In this document: positions 26,700-36,069 of the stretch, one piece after another
How positions within the stretch are numbered: the first letter of the stretch is position 1
Layout of the letters: every line of letters begins with the position of its first letter
DNA from: Burkholderiales bacterium PBB2
GTDB taxonomy: Bacteria > Pseudomonadota > Gammaproteobacteria > Burkholderiales > Burkholderiaceae_C
Length of the DNA: 57,403 nucleotides
Direction of reading: 5' to 3'
Assembly: GCA_002255955.1 (NCBI GenBank)
Contig: NKIM01000033.1
Coordinates: forward strand, 1-57,403
Made by a program: the position numbers and the translations under genes
Notes under the pieces: generated by a model
The model's database searches: none
The model's input: the letters and a program-made list of their open reading frames with translations, nothing else
What the model was told of the DNA's origin: nothing

Positions 26700-28016
26700 T
26701 CAGTTGCCGGCAGTGGCCATCAGTTCGTCGAAGGGCAGCGTCTTGTCGCTGACCTTGGCCTTGGCCAGCACGAAGTCGGTGACGTTGTTCTCAACGACCA
26801 CGGCTTCCACTTCGGCCAGACGGTTGCGGTCGCTCAGGTACCAACGCACCACTTCAGCGGGCTTTTCGTAGCTCTGGGCCAGCTCTTCGATGTGCGCTTG
26901 CAGCTGCTCGGGCTTGGCTTGCAAGTTGTTGGCACGCACCAGCTCGGCCACCACCAGGCCCAGGCGCACGCGGCGCTCGGCTTGGGGCTTGAAGATTTCT
27001 TCGGGGATCGGCGCCTTGTCGGCATCCTTCACGCCACGCTTCTTCAGGTCTTCGCGAGCTGCGGCCACCAGGCGCTCGGCTTCGCCGGCCACCAGGGCGT
27101 TGGGCACGTCGAGTTCAGCGCTGGCCACCAGAGCTTCCATCACGGCGCCCTTGTTGCGAGCCAGCACGCGGAACTTGACTTCGCGCTCGAGGTTCTTCTT
27201 GATGTCGGCGCGCAGGCCGTCAACCGAGGCTTCACCAATGCCCAGGGACTTGGCGAAGGCTTCGTTCACTTCCGGCAGGTGCTGGGTTTCGATCTTCTTG
27301 ACCGTCACCAGGAAGTCGGCTTCTTTGCCAGCCACGTCCTTGCCGTGATAGTCCTCGGGGAAGGCCAAGGGGAAGGTCTTGGACTCGCCCACCTTCATGC
27401 CGCGCACGGCCTTCTCGAAAGCTTCCAGCATCTGGCCTTCGCCGATGATGAATTGGAAACCGTCGGCCTTGCCGCCAGCGAAAGGCTCGCCGTCCAGCTT
27501 GCCTTCGAAATCGATGGTGACGCGGTCGCCATCGGCTGCGGCTTCAGCGGCGGCGCGCTGAGCGAAGGTGCGGCGCTGCTTGCGCAGGATGTCGACGGTC
27601 TTGTCGATCGCTTCTTCGGTCACTTCGCTGGCGACGCGCTCGACGTCGGCGGTGGACAGATCACCCAGCTTGACTTCCGGGTAGACCTCGAAGGTGGCGT
27701 CGAAAGCCATCTGGCCTTCGGGCGACTCTTCCTTCTGAGCGATCTTCGGAGCGCCGGCGACGCGCAGCTGCGCTTCGTTGGCGGCGGCCGAGAAAGCCTC
27801 GCCCAGCTTGTCGTTCATGACTTCGTACTGGACGGAGTAGCCATAACGCTGAGCGACCACGCTCATCGGCACCTTGCCGGGGCGGAAGCCATCGGCCTTG
27901 ACGGTGCGGGCCAGTTTCTTGAGACGGTTCTCGACTTCGCTGTTGATGTCAGCGGCCGCCAGCGTGAGCGTGATGCGGCGTTCGAGCTTTTCGAGGGTTT
28001 CGACGGTGACAGCCAT
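26700..28016 (-). CDS. tig: Trigger factor
   Basis: 438 residues. Ribosome-bound chaperone and peptidyl-prolyl isomerase. The N-terminal ribosome-binding domain carries the signature region [12 protein letters not shown] at ~45 (usual GFRxGKxP). A FKBP-type domain follows (~155-240, [20 protein letters not shown]), then a long helical C-domain. The start is the ATG at 28016 ([14 protein letters not shown]); an in-frame extension would run through the tRNA-Leu gene and is rejected. Confidence 0.97.
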   Translation of the reverse strand: MAVTVETLEKLERRITLTLAAADINSEVENRLKKLARTVKADGFRPGKVPMSVVAQRYGYSVQYEVMNDKLGEAFSAAANEAQLRVAGAPKIAQKEESPEGQMAFDATFEVYPEVKLGDLSTADVERVASEVTEEAIDKTVDILRKQRRTFAQRAAAEAAADGDRVTIDFEGKLDGEPFAGGKADGFQFIIGEGQMLEAFEKAVRGMKVGESKTFPLAFPEDYHGKDVAGKEADFLVTVKKIETQHLPEVNEAFAKSLGIGEASVDGLRADIKKNLEREVKFRVLARNKGAVMEALVASAELDVPNALVAGEAERLVAAAREDLKKRGVKDADKAPIPEEIFKPQAERRVRLGLVVAELVRANNLQAKPEQLQAHIEELAQSYEKPAEVVRWYLSDRNRLAEVEAVVVENNVTDFVLAKAKVSDKTLPFDELMATAGN

Positions 28017-28043
28017 TTTTGACTCAGTACAAACAAAGTTATC

Positions 28044-28130
28044 TGGTGCGCGGGGCCGGACTCGAACCGGCACGCCGGTGAAGGCGTCAGGACCTAAACC
28101 TGGTGCGTCTACCAATTTCGCCACCCGCGC
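28044..28130 (-). tRNA. tRNA-Leu (anticodon UAG)
   Basis: 87 bases with encoded CCA. Acceptor GCGCGGG/CCCGCGC, anticodon loop TTTAGGT giving UAG, a long variable arm, and T-arm CGGTTCGAGTCCG. It ends 27 bases before the tig start codon on the same strand, so it may share a transcript with tig. Confidence 0.95.
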
Positions 28131-28239
28131 TAAGTGGATTCAAGCCTGCTTGGCTCGGCCCCCTCTCAGGAACCCTGCCTTGCAAGCCCGTGGCATTTCG
28201 GCAAACCGTGGATTGTAGCCAATTGGAGAGCCAAAAATT

Positions 28240-28282
28240 GAGCCCAAGGAAAACCCCCGGTCGGGGGCCATTCCTGGGGCTC
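28240..28282 (-). terminator. Terminator-like hairpin after the RND pump gene
   Basis: Inner stem CCCCC/GGGGG with a 4-base loop (28254-28267) followed on the minus strand by TTTT. It is nested in a longer imperfect stem, AGGAA/TTCCT and GAGCCC/GGGCTC. It lies ~50 bases after the pump stop codon and before tRNA-Leu(UAG). Confidence 0.6.
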
Positions 28283-28331
28283 AATCAGGAGCAGCAGCGA
28301 GGCCCGATGTGGCGCCGCAACTGCGAGACAT

Positions 28332-31300
28332 TCAGAGCCCGGACGGGCTCAGCTGCGAGGGATTGAGCTGCGAGGGCGGCAGCTGCGAGTGCCCCTCTTC
28401 CGGCCGGCGCACACGGAACCAGGCCGCGTACATGGCTGGCAGCGCCAGCAGCGTCAGGGCGGTGGCGACGATCAAGCCGCCCATGATGGCCACGGCCATC
28501 GGCCCCCAGAACACGCTGCGCGACAACGGCACCATGGCCAGCACGGCGGCCGCCGCGGTCAGCACGATGGGCCGGAAACGCCGCACCGCCGACTCGACGA
28601 TGGCGTTCCAGGCCGGCACACCACGGGCCCGGTCCTGCTCGATCTGATCGATCAAGATGACCGAGTTGCGCATGATCATGCCCATCAGCGCGATCACACC
28701 GAGCAGGGCCACGAAGCCAAACGGCTTGTCCAAGATCAGCAGTGCCGCCGCCACGCCCGCAATGCCCAGCGGCCCGGTCAGGAACACCAGCATGGAGCGC
28801 GAGAAACTCTGCAACTGCAGCATCAGCAGGGTGAAGGTGATGAAGAGCATCACCGGAACGCCGGCCGCGATCGAGCCCTGGCCCTTGCTGCTTTCCTCCA
28901 CGGCCCCGGCCACTGAGATGCTGTAGCCCGGCGGCATCTTGGCCTGCAGCGCCTGCAGTTGCGGCCAGATCTGGGCGCTGACGGTGGCGCCCTGCATACC
29001 CTCGGTCACATCGCCCTGCACGGTCACCGCATAGCTGCGACCCTGGCGAGCCAGCACGCCGGGCTCCCAGGCAAAGCCGACCTTGGCGATCTGCGTCAGC
29101 GGCACCGAGCGGCCGGTGCCGGTCATGACATAAGCATTGGCGATGTCGGTGATGGCATTGCGCTCTTCCTGCGGCGGGCGCAGCACGATATCCACCAACT
29201 TGTCGCCCTCCCGGTACTGGCCGATGGTGGTGCCGGAGAACATGGTGCGCGAAGCCTGCGCCAAGCTCTGGCTGGTGACGCCCAGCGCGCGTGCCTTGTC
29301 TTGGTCGACATCGAGCTTGAGCACCTTGATGGACTCGCGCCAGTTGTCGTTGACGCCGCGCATATGCGGGTTGGCGCGAACAATCTCCTTGGCCTGATCG
29401 GCCCAGTAGCGCACCTGCTCGACCTTCTCGCCCGAGACACGGAACTGCACCGGATACGCCACCGGCGGCCCGTTGGGCAGCAGCTTGACGCGGGCGCGCA
29501 CCTCCGGGAACTCCGCCGCCAGCAGCTCGGGCAGGCGCTTGCGCAAGGCCTCGCGCTCCTTCATGCCCTTGGGCAGGACGATGGCCTGGCTGACCGCCGG
29601 ATCGGGGAAGACCACGTCCATGGGCAAGTAGAAGCGCGGCACGCCCGAACCGATCCAGGTGCTGACCGTCGAGACCCCCTCCTCCTTCAGCATGCGCGCC
29701 TCGAAGCGCTCCGCCACGGCGCGGCTTTGCTGGATGGTCGAGCCCTCGGGCAAGGTCATGTCGACCAGGATTTCGGGCCGGCTGGAATCCGGGAAGAACT
29801 GCTGCTGCACCCGGGTCATGCCCAGCAGGCCGAGTGCAAACACCAGCACGGTGGCGCCAATCGTCAGCCAGCGGTGCTGCACGCACCAACCCACGGCCGT
29901 GCGGAAGCGGCTGTAGAAGGGCGTGTCGAACATCTCGTGCGCCTGCCCCTCCTTGGCCGGGTGGGTGTGCAGGAGCAGCGCACCCAGGTAGGGCACGAAG
30001 TAGACCGACACAAACCAGGAAATCATCAACGCCGCCGCGGTGACGGCGAAGATGGCAAAGGTGTACTCGCCGGTCACCGACTTGGCCAGGCCGATCGGCA
30101 AAAAGCCCACCGCCGTGATCAGCGTGCCGGTCAGCATGGGCATGGCCGTCGCGTCGTAGGCGAAGGTGGCGGCGTACATCTTGTCGTAGCCTTCCTCCAG
30201 CTTGCGCACCATCATCTCGACGGCAATGATGGCGTCGTCCACCAGCAGGCCCAGGGCGATGATGAGCGAGCCCAGCGAAATCTTGTGCAGGCCCACGCTC
30301 CAATAAAACATGGTCACAAAAGTGATGGCCAGCACCAGCGGGATGGTGATCGCCACCACCAGGCCCGGCCAGATGTCCACACGCAGCGGCCGTGTGTGCA
30401 GGCCCAGGGCGATGAAGCTGACGGCCAGCACGATCACCACCGCCTCCAGCAGCACCTGCACGAACTCGTTGACCGAGCGGGTCACCGCCTGCGGCTGGTC
30501 CTGCACCTGCACCAGCTCGATGCCGGCCGGCAGGGTTTTGCGGATGGCGGCCGTGGCCTTCTGCAAGGCCTTGCCCATGGCGATGATGTCGCCGCCCTTG
30601 CCCATGGACACGCCCAGGGCGATCACATCCTTGCCCTGATGGCGCACCATCACGGCCGGTGGGTCGGCATAGCCGCGGCGCACCTCGGCGATGTCCGAGA
30701 GGCGCAAATTGCTGGCCTGGCCGGTCACCGGATTGATGGCGCGGATGGCGAAGTCCTTGAGCGCTTCCACCGAATTGAACTGGCCGCCGATGCGGATCTG
30801 CAAATTGCCGGCACCGGCATTGAGCACGCCGCCGCCCTCGACCGCGTTCTGCGCGCCGAGCTGGTTGATCACCTGACCGAAGTCCAGGCCCAGATTGGCC
30901 AGTCGCTTCTGCGAGACCTCGATGAAGACCTTCTCGGGCTGTGCGCCAAAGGTCTCGACCTTGGTCACATCGGGCACACGCAGCAGCTGCGAACGCACGC
31001 GCTCGGCATGCTCGCGCAGTTCCTCCGGCGAAAAGCCATCGGCCGAGAGCGCGAAGATGGAGCCGTAGACATCGCCGAACTCGTCGTTGAAGAAAGGCCC
31101 GTACACGCCTTGCGGCAGGGTGCCCTTCATATCGCCCAGGCGCTTGCGCACCTGGTACCAGACCTCGGGCACATCTTTGGCGGCCGAATCGTCCTTGAGC
31201 TGGAACACCGTCAACGATTCACCGGGCTTGGTGCTGCTGAGGATCTTGTCGCCCAGCGGCACTTCCTGCAGGGTCTTCTCGATCTTGTCGGTCACCTGCT

Positions 31301-31529
31301 CGGCCATCTGCTGGGCGGTGGCGCCCGGCCAGAAGGCCTGCACCACCATCACCCGGAAGGTGAAGGGCGGGTCCTCATCCTGGCCCAGCTGGAAATAGGC
31401 GGCAAAGCCCATGACCATGAGCACGATCATCAGGTAGCGGGTCAGCGCCGGGTGCTCCAGCGCCCAGCGTGACATATTGAAAGAATGGCGGCTGGCAGCC
31501 GCGGGCGCGTGGGGCTCGTGAAGGCTCAT
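28332..31529 (-). CDS. RND family efflux transporter permease (AcrB/MexF-like)
   Basis: 1065 residues. Inner-membrane proton-driven pump of the resistance-nodulation-division family. Typical features are the N-terminal helix, two large periplasmic loops, twelve predicted membrane segments and TM4 with proton-relay acidic residues (GLLVDDAIIAVEMMV). The N-terminal GQDEDPPFTFRVMVVQAFWP places it in the heavy-chain hydrophobe-exporter group rather than AcrB proper. It follows its adaptor gene by 15 bases, with GGAG eight bases before the ATG. No outer-membrane channel gene is linked; a shared TolC-type channel is expected. Confidence 0.95.
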   Translation of the reverse strand: MSLHEPHAPAAASRHSFNMSRWALEHPALTRYLMIVLMVMGFAAYFQLGQDEDPPFTFRVMVVQAFWPGATAQQMAEQVTDKIEKTLQEVPLGDKILSSTKPGESLTVFQLKDDSAAKDVPEVWYQVRKRLGDMKGTLPQGVYGPFFNDEFGDVYGSIFALSADGFSPEELREHAERVRSQLLRVPDVTKVETFGAQPEKVFIEVSQKRLANLGLDFGQVINQLGAQNAVEGGGVLNAGAGNLQIRIGGQFNSVEALKDFAIRAINPVTGQASNLRLSDIAEVRRGYADPPAVMVRHQGKDVIALGVSMGKGGDIIAMGKALQKATAAIRKTLPAGIELVQVQDQPQAVTRSVNEFVQVLLEAVVIVLAVSFIALGLHTRPLRVDIWPGLVVAITIPLVLAITFVTMFYWSVGLHKISLGSLIIALGLLVDDAIIAVEMMVRKLEEGYDKMYAATFAYDATAMPMLTGTLITAVGFLPIGLAKSVTGEYTFAIFAVTAAALMISWFVSVYFVPYLGALLLHTHPAKEGQAHEMFDTPFYSRFRTAVGWCVQHRWLTIGATVLVFALGLLGMTRVQQQFFPDSSRPEILVDMTLPEGSTIQQSRAVAERFEARMLKEEGVSTVSTWIGSGVPRFYLPMDVVFPDPAVSQAIVLPKGMKEREALRKRLPELLAAEFPEVRARVKLLPNGPPVAYPVQFRVSGEKVEQVRYWADQAKEIVRANPHMRGVNDNWRESIKVLKLDVDQDKARALGVTSQSLAQASRTMFSGTTIGQYREGDKLVDIVLRPPQEERNAITDIANAYVMTGTGRSVPLTQIAKVGFAWEPGVLARQGRSYAVTVQGDVTEGMQGATVSAQIWPQLQALQAKMPPGYSISVAGAVEESSKGQGSIAAGVPVMLFITFTLLMLQLQSFSRSMLVFLTGPLGIAGVAAALLILDKPFGFVALLGVIALMGMIMRNSVILIDQIEQDRARGVPAWNAIVESAVRRFRPIVLTAAAAVLAMVPLSRSVFWGPMAVAIMGGLIVATALTLLALPAMYAAWFRVRRPEEGHSQLPPSQLNPSQLSPSGL

Positions 31530-31544
31530 GCAGCGTGCTCCGGA

Positions 31545-32705
31545 TCAGCGCGAAGCCGCGGCAGATGCTGCGGCAGGCAGCGCCTGCTCGTAGCGTTTGA
31601 CCTTCTGGCCGCCCTTGAGCACATGCACGCCGGCCACCACCACCTCCTGGCCCGGTTTCAGGCCCGCAGCCACCACCACCTCGTTGCCGTCGGCGCCGCC
31701 GACCTGCACCGGCTGCTGCTTGACCGTCATCGAGCCCGGCTCCAGCACCCAGACCGAGGTCTGGCCCTGGGTCTGCAAGACCGCCGACAGCGGCAGCTTG
31801 ATCACCTCGGCCACCCGCGGCGAGCTGAGCAGCACGGCCGCGGTCTGGCCGATGCGCGCATCGAGCTTGCCGGCATCGGCCTTGATCTGGAAGGTGCGCG
31901 TCACCGGATCGGTGGCGGCCGATACCTCGCGCAGACTCAGGGCATGGCTGGGTGCGGCGTCCGCGGCACCGGGCTTGATCTCGCTCCACAGCCGCACCGT
32001 CAAGCCGCCGGGCAGACCGGCCGCCTCACGCAGGCGGCCGAGCTGGTCCTCGGGCACCGAGAACACCACATCGCGCGGCCCGTCATGCGCCAGCTGCAGC
32101 ACCGGCGTGCCGGCGCCGACCACCATGCCGGGCTCGGCAAACACGGCCGTCACCACGCCAGCCGCATCGGCGGTCAGCTGGGCATAGGCCACCTGGTTGT
32201 TCTGGGCCTCGAACTGGGTGCGGGCCTGCTCGAGCTGGGCTTGCGCGGCCTTGAAGGCCAGGTCGCGGCGCTCCAGCTCGGCAGCGCTGATGAAGCCCTG
32301 CTGCTGCAGCTCGATGAAGCGCTTGAGCTCGGCGCCCAATTGATCGCGGTTGGCGCGGGCGGCTTGCAAGCCGGCCTTGGCTGCCTGCTGGCCCAGCACC
32401 AGGTCCTGCGGGTCGATCACCGCCAGCACCTGGCCGGCCTGCACCCGATCGCCGACATTGACCTTGCGGCTGAGCACCTTGCCACCGACACGGAAGGACA
32501 GACGGGACTCCACCCGGGCGCGAACTTCGGCCGCGTACTCGTGAACCTGGCCGCTCGAGGCCGATTGCAGGGTCAGGGTGCGCACGGCCCGCTCGGGCTC
32601 GGGGGCGGCCTCCTGCTTGCCACAAGCACCCAGCAAGGCCACGAGCGGAAAAACAAGCGCGAGAGCAGAAAGCTGGCGGGCACGGCGGGTGACGGTGTGG
32701 GGCAT
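31545..32705 (-). CDS. RND efflux periplasmic adaptor lipoprotein (MFP)
   Basis: 386 residues. Membrane fusion protein linking the RND pump to an outer-membrane channel. It has a lipoprotein signal peptide with lipobox LLGAC (Cys ~28). The lipoyl/hairpin region begins LSFRVGGKVLSRKVNVGDRV, and a coiled-coil hairpin covers ~95-160 (LKRFIELQQQGFISAAELER). I take the ATG at 32705; a much longer open frame upstream runs antisense through hpnC and is not real. The upstream palindrome at 32818 suggests TetR-type control. Confidence 0.93.
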   Translation of the reverse strand: MPHTVTRRARQLSALALVFPLVALLGACGKQEAAPEPERAVRTLTLQSASSGQVHEYAAEVRARVESRLSFRVGGKVLSRKVNVGDRVQAGQVLAVIDPQDLVLGQQAAKAGLQAARANRDQLGAELKRFIELQQQGFISAAELERRDLAFKAAQAQLEQARTQFEAQNNQVAYAQLTADAAGVVTAVFAEPGMVVGAGTPVLQLAHDGPRDVVFSVPEDQLGRLREAAGLPGGLTVRLWSEIKPGAADAAPSHALSLREVSAATDPVTRTFQIKADAGKLDARIGQTAAVLLSSPRVAEVIKLPLSAVLQTQGQTSVWVLEPGSMTVKQQPVQVGGADGNEVVVAAGLKPGQEVVVAGVHVLKGGQKVKRYEQALPAAASAAASR

Positions 32706-32817
32706 GAATGACCTCGAATCGTGCTTCACCGCCGCGCGGTCGCTGGAGTCAGCGCCGCGGCTTGCCGGTGAGCGTGGAGCAGAAAAACCTGGGCCTGACC
32801 GGCCAGAATCGCCGTTA

Positions 32818-32833
32818 CTGACCAACCGGTCAG
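32818..32833. promoter_or_regulatory. TetR/AcrR-type operator candidate upstream of the efflux operon
   Basis: Perfect inverted repeat CTGACC-AACC-GGTCAG, 113 bases before the adaptor ATG and 101 bases before hpnC. A related imperfect palindrome, CTGACCGGCCAG, lies at 32795-32806. The size and dyad are typical of TetR-family operators in front of RND operons, but no regulator gene is adjacent. Confidence 0.5.
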
Positions 32834-32933
32834 CAATGTATTCAAGCGATTCGGCACTGTCAAACCAGTGAAAACGGCGCATTGCAGGCTTGTCTTGCCG
32901 CCGACAAGCCTGAACGCACCCACAATCCTGGCC

Positions 32934-33830
32934 GTGAGCATAGAACACTACGAAAACTTTCCTGTTGCTTCCTGGCTGTGCCCGCCGCATTTGCGGCCGG
33001 CTGTGGCCGCGATCTATCACTTCGCCCGCTGCGCCGACGATCTGGCCGATGAGGGTCAGGTCAGCACCGAGCAGCGCCAGCAGGACCTGCAGGCCTACCG
33101 TGCCGACCTGAACGCCGTGCTGGCCGGCCGGCCCGATTCCGGCCGCTGGCACGCCGCCGTGTTCGCCGGCCTGGCCCGGGTCCTGCCCCAATATCGGCTG
33201 CCCGCGCCCTTGCTGAATGATTTGATCTCGGCCTTCGAGCAGGATCTGGTCAAGACCTCCTACCTCGACCGCGCCGAGTTGCTGGACTACTGCCGCCGCT
33301 CGGCCAATCCGGTCGGCCGCTTGCTGCTGCATCTCTACGGCATCGACGATGCCGTGGCCTTGCAGCGCTCGGACGCCATCTGCAGCAGCCTGCAGCTGAT
33401 CAACTTCTGGCAGGACTTCAGCCGCGACGGCCCACGCGGCCGGCTCTACGTGCCCGAGAGCGATTTGCAGCGCCACGGGCTCAGCGGCGACGACATCCTG
33501 GCCTGCCGGGACAGCGCCTCGGCGCGGCGCCTGATTGCCGAGCTGTGCGACTGGGCTGAAGCCTTGATGCAGCAGGGCGCACCCCTGGTGCACCAGATTC
33601 CCGGGCGGGCCGGCTGGGAGTTGCGGGCGGTGGTACAAGGCGGCCTGCGCATTCTTGCGAAAATCCGCGCCATGCATCACGCCAGTCTTCTTCACCGCCC
33701 GGCCATTGCGCCATTTGACGCCCCGGCCCTGCTCTGGGCCTGCCTGCGCATGGGTCGCAGCCGCACGCTGCAACAAGCCGCCACGGCCGACCTGCGGCTG
33801 AGCGCCGCACAAGCCGAGGGCCGTCTGTGA
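32934..33830 (+). CDS. hpnC: Squalene synthase HpnC (hydroxysqualene-forming)
   Basis: 298 residues of the squalene/phytoene synthase fold. HpnC converts presqualene diphosphate to hydroxysqualene. The first Asp motif is CADDLADE (~35-42) and the second region NFWQDFSRDGPRGRLYVP. The N-terminal HYENFPVASWLCP is a hallmark of HpnC. The GTG at 32934 gives the usual N-terminus, although an in-frame GTG at 32868 is also possible and neither has a strong ribosome-binding site. Its stop overlaps the hpnD GTG by four bases. Confidence 0.92.
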   Translation: MSIEHYENFPVASWLCPPHLRPAVAAIYHFARCADDLADEGQVSTEQRQQDLQAYRADLNAVLAGRPDSGRWHAAVFAGLARVLPQYRLPAPLLNDLISAFEQDLVKTSYLDRAELLDYCRRSANPVGRLLLHLYGIDDAVALQRSDAICSSLQLINFWQDFSRDGPRGRLYVPESDLQRHGLSGDDILACRDSASARRLIAELCDWAEALMQQGAPLVHQIPGRAGWELRAVVQGGLRILAKIRAMHHASLLHRPAIAPFDAPALLWACLRMGRSRTLQQAATADLRLSAAQAEGRL

Positions 33831-34675
33831 GCCCGGAACAGTATGTGCAGGACAAGGCCGCCAAGAGCGGCTCGAGTTTCTATTACGCCTTTCTCTTTCT
33901 GCCGCCCGAGCGGCGTGCGGCCATCACGGCCTTCTATGCCTTCTGCCGCGAGGTGGACGATGTGGTGGACGAGATCGAGGACCTGGGCGTGGCCTCGACC
34001 AAGCTGGCCTGGTGGCGCAAGGAGGCGAGCCAGGCCTTCGCCGGCCAGCCCCAGCATCCGGTGATGAAAGCCTTGATGCCGCATTGCGCGGCCTTCGACA
34101 TCCGGCTCGAGCACCTGAACGCCGTCATCGAGGGCTGCCAGATGGATCTGGAGCAAACCCGTTACCTCGACTACCCCGGCCTGCAGCGCTACTGCCATCT
34201 GGTGGCCGGCGTGGTGGGTGAGGTGGCGTCCGGTATCTTCGGTCGCAGCCAGCCCGAAACCATTGCCTACGCCCACAAGCTGGGCCAGGCCATGCAGCTG
34301 ACCAACATCATCCGCGACGTCGGCGATGACGCGCGCCGCGGCCGCATCTACCTGCCCATCTCGGAGCTTCAGCAGTTCGATGTCAAGGCGCATGAGATCC
34401 TGCTGCGCAAAAAGCCCTGGGGCTACAGCGAGCGCTTCAGCGCCTTGATGAAGTTCCAGGCGGCACGCGCCCACCAGCTCTACGACGAGGCCTTTGCCCT
34501 GCTGCCCGAGGCCGACCGCAAGGCGCAGAAGCCCGGCCTGATGATGGCCAATATCTACCGCGCCCTGCTGCGCGAGATCGAGGCCGAGAGCTTCCGCGTG
34601 CTGGAGCAGCGCATCTCGCTGACGCCGCTGCGCAAGCTCTGGCTGGCCATGCGCACCAACTGGCTGGGCCGCTGA
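33827..34675 (+). CDS. hpnD: Presqualene diphosphate synthase HpnD
   Basis: 282 residues of the squalene/phytoene synthase family. HpnD condenses two farnesyl diphosphates to presqualene diphosphate. Both Asp-rich motifs are intact: REVDDVVDEIED (~42-53) and NIIRDVGDDARRGRIYLP (~155-172). The GTG start (GTGAGC) lies inside the hpnC stop, and its own stop overlaps the hpnE ATG by one base, so the three genes are translationally coupled. Confidence 0.93.
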   Translation: MSPEQYVQDKAAKSGSSFYYAFLFLPPERRAAITAFYAFCREVDDVVDEIEDLGVASTKLAWWRKEASQAFAGQPQHPVMKALMPHCAAFDIRLEHLNAVIEGCQMDLEQTRYLDYPGLQRYCHLVAGVVGEVASGIFGRSQPETIAYAHKLGQAMQLTNIIRDVGDDARRGRIYLPISELQQFDVKAHEILLRKKPWGYSERFSALMKFQAARAHQLYDEAFALLPEADRKAQKPGLMMANIYRALLREIEAESFRVLEQRISLTPLRKLWLAMRTNWLGR

Positions 34676-35961
34676 TGCCCGCAAAAGCGCGCGGCCTGCG
34701 CGTGGCCGTGGTCGGCGGCGGCTGGGCCGGTCTCGCTGCAGCGGTGCGCGCCTGCGAGGCCGGCCACCAGCTTGAGCTGTTCGACATGGCCGGCCAGCTT
34801 GGCGGCCGCGCGCGCAGCCTGCCGCCTGACGAAGCCGGCCTGCGTCTGGACAATGGCCAGCACATCCTGATCGGCGCCTACCGGCGCAGCCTGGCGCTGA
34901 TGCGCCACCTGGGCCTCTCTCCCGAGGCCGCCCTGCTGCGCCAGCCGCTGCGTCTGCGCTATCCCGGGCATGAAGGCCTGCGCCTGCCGCCCGGCGCGGC
35001 CCTGCCCGCCTTTGTGCGCGGCGTGCTGGCCTGCAGACGCTGGCCCTGGTCGGCGCGGCTGGGCCTGCTGCTCGGCGCGACCGGCTGGCTGCTGCGCGGC
35101 TTTCGCTGCGCGCCCTTGCTCAGCGTGGCCGAGCTCTGCCAAGGCCTGCCGCGGCCCGTCAAGGACGAGCTGATCGATCCGCTCTGCGTCGCGGCGCTCA
35201 ACACACCGGCCGCGCAGGCCAGCGCCAGCGTGTTCCTGCGCGTGCTGCACGACGCCCTTTTCAACGGCCCCGGCAGCTCGGACCTGCTGCTGCCGCGCCG
35301 GCCGCTGAGCGAGCTGCTGGCCGAGCCGGCGCAGGCGTGGCTGCTGGGCCAGGGCGCCGTGCTGCGGCTCAGCCAGCGGGTGCAATCGCTGACCGCCAGC
35401 GCCGAAGGCGGTTGGCAGGTCGACGGCCAAGCCTTTGACCGCGTCATCCTCGCCTGCAGCGCCGCCGAGGCTGCCCGTTTGAGCTCCCCGTTGGCACCGG
35501 CCTGGAGCGCCCAGGCCGCCGCCCTGCACTATCAGCCCATCATCACGGTCTATCTGCAACACCCCGGCCCCGCCTGGCCCGCCCCCATGCTGGCATTGCA
35601 GGAAGGGCCGCAGGCGCCGGCCCAGTTTGCCTTCGATCTGGGGCAGCTCAGCGCCGAGGCCGCCGGCCGCTCGGCCTGGGTGATCAGCGGGGCCGCGCCC
35701 TGGGTCGAGCGAGGGCTGGACGCCGCCGCGGAAGCCGTGCGACAGCAGGCCCAACAAGAGCTGGGCTGGACCGAAGCGCCGACCGTGATCCGCGTGCTGG
35801 CCGAGAAACGCGCGACCTTTGCCTGCACCCCAGGGCTGCAGCGCCCGCCCGCTGCCATCGCTCCCGGCTTGTGGGCGGCGGGAGACTACGTCGCCGGGCC
35901 CTACCCGGCCACGCTCGAGGGGGCGGTGTTGGCGGGGGAGTTTGCGGCGGCGAATCTATAG
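34675..35961 (+). CDS. hpnE: Hydroxysqualene dehydroxylase HpnE
   Basis: 428 residues. FAD-dependent amine-oxidase/phytoene-desaturase-like protein that reduces hydroxysqualene to squalene, completing the HpnC-D-E route from farnesyl diphosphate. The N-terminal FAD-binding motif is VAVVGGGWAGLAAAVRACEA, followed by the acidic LELFD and the second motif GGRARS. The C-terminal FAD segment is GLWAAGDYVAGPYPATLEGA. No hopene cyclase gene lies nearby. Confidence 0.92.
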   Translation: MPAKARGLRVAVVGGGWAGLAAAVRACEAGHQLELFDMAGQLGGRARSLPPDEAGLRLDNGQHILIGAYRRSLALMRHLGLSPEAALLRQPLRLRYPGHEGLRLPPGAALPAFVRGVLACRRWPWSARLGLLLGATGWLLRGFRCAPLLSVAELCQGLPRPVKDELIDPLCVAALNTPAAQASASVFLRVLHDALFNGPGSSDLLLPRRPLSELLAEPAQAWLLGQGAVLRLSQRVQSLTASAEGGWQVDGQAFDRVILACSAAEAARLSSPLAPAWSAQAAALHYQPIITVYLQHPGPAWPAPMLALQEGPQAPAQFAFDLGQLSAEAAGRSAWVISGAAPWVERGLDAAAEAVRQQAQQELGWTEAPTVIRVLAEKRATFACTPGLQRPPAAIAPGLWAAGDYVAGPYPATLEGAVLAGEFAAANL

Positions 35962-35989
35962 CCCGGTCGCCGCTTCCTTGCCTCAAAAA

Positions 35990-36069
35990 GGCGGTGCAAA
36001 CGGCGCCACAGGACTAGAAGGGCAGCGCAAAAGGCGCCACAGGACTAGAAGGGCGGCGCAAACGGCGCC
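35990..36069. repeat. 31-bp tandem repeat overlapping a gene 3' end
   Basis: Units at 35990-36020 and 36021-36051 plus a partial third at 36052-36069, differing at a few positions (e.g. GGCGGTGCAAAC and GGCAGCGCAAAA). The second and third units contain the last codons and stop of the minus-strand gene ending at 36045, so part of its 3' end is duplicated downstream. Confidence 0.9.

Noticed and set aside
28285-30303. A 672-codon minus-strand open frame out of phase with the RND gene
   Set aside because: It is a frame-shifted shadow of the pump and lacks membrane or motif structure.
28959-31472. An 837-codon open frame on the plus strand
   Set aside because: It is antisense to the RND pump gene and has the His/Gly/Arg-rich composition of a third-position GC shadow.
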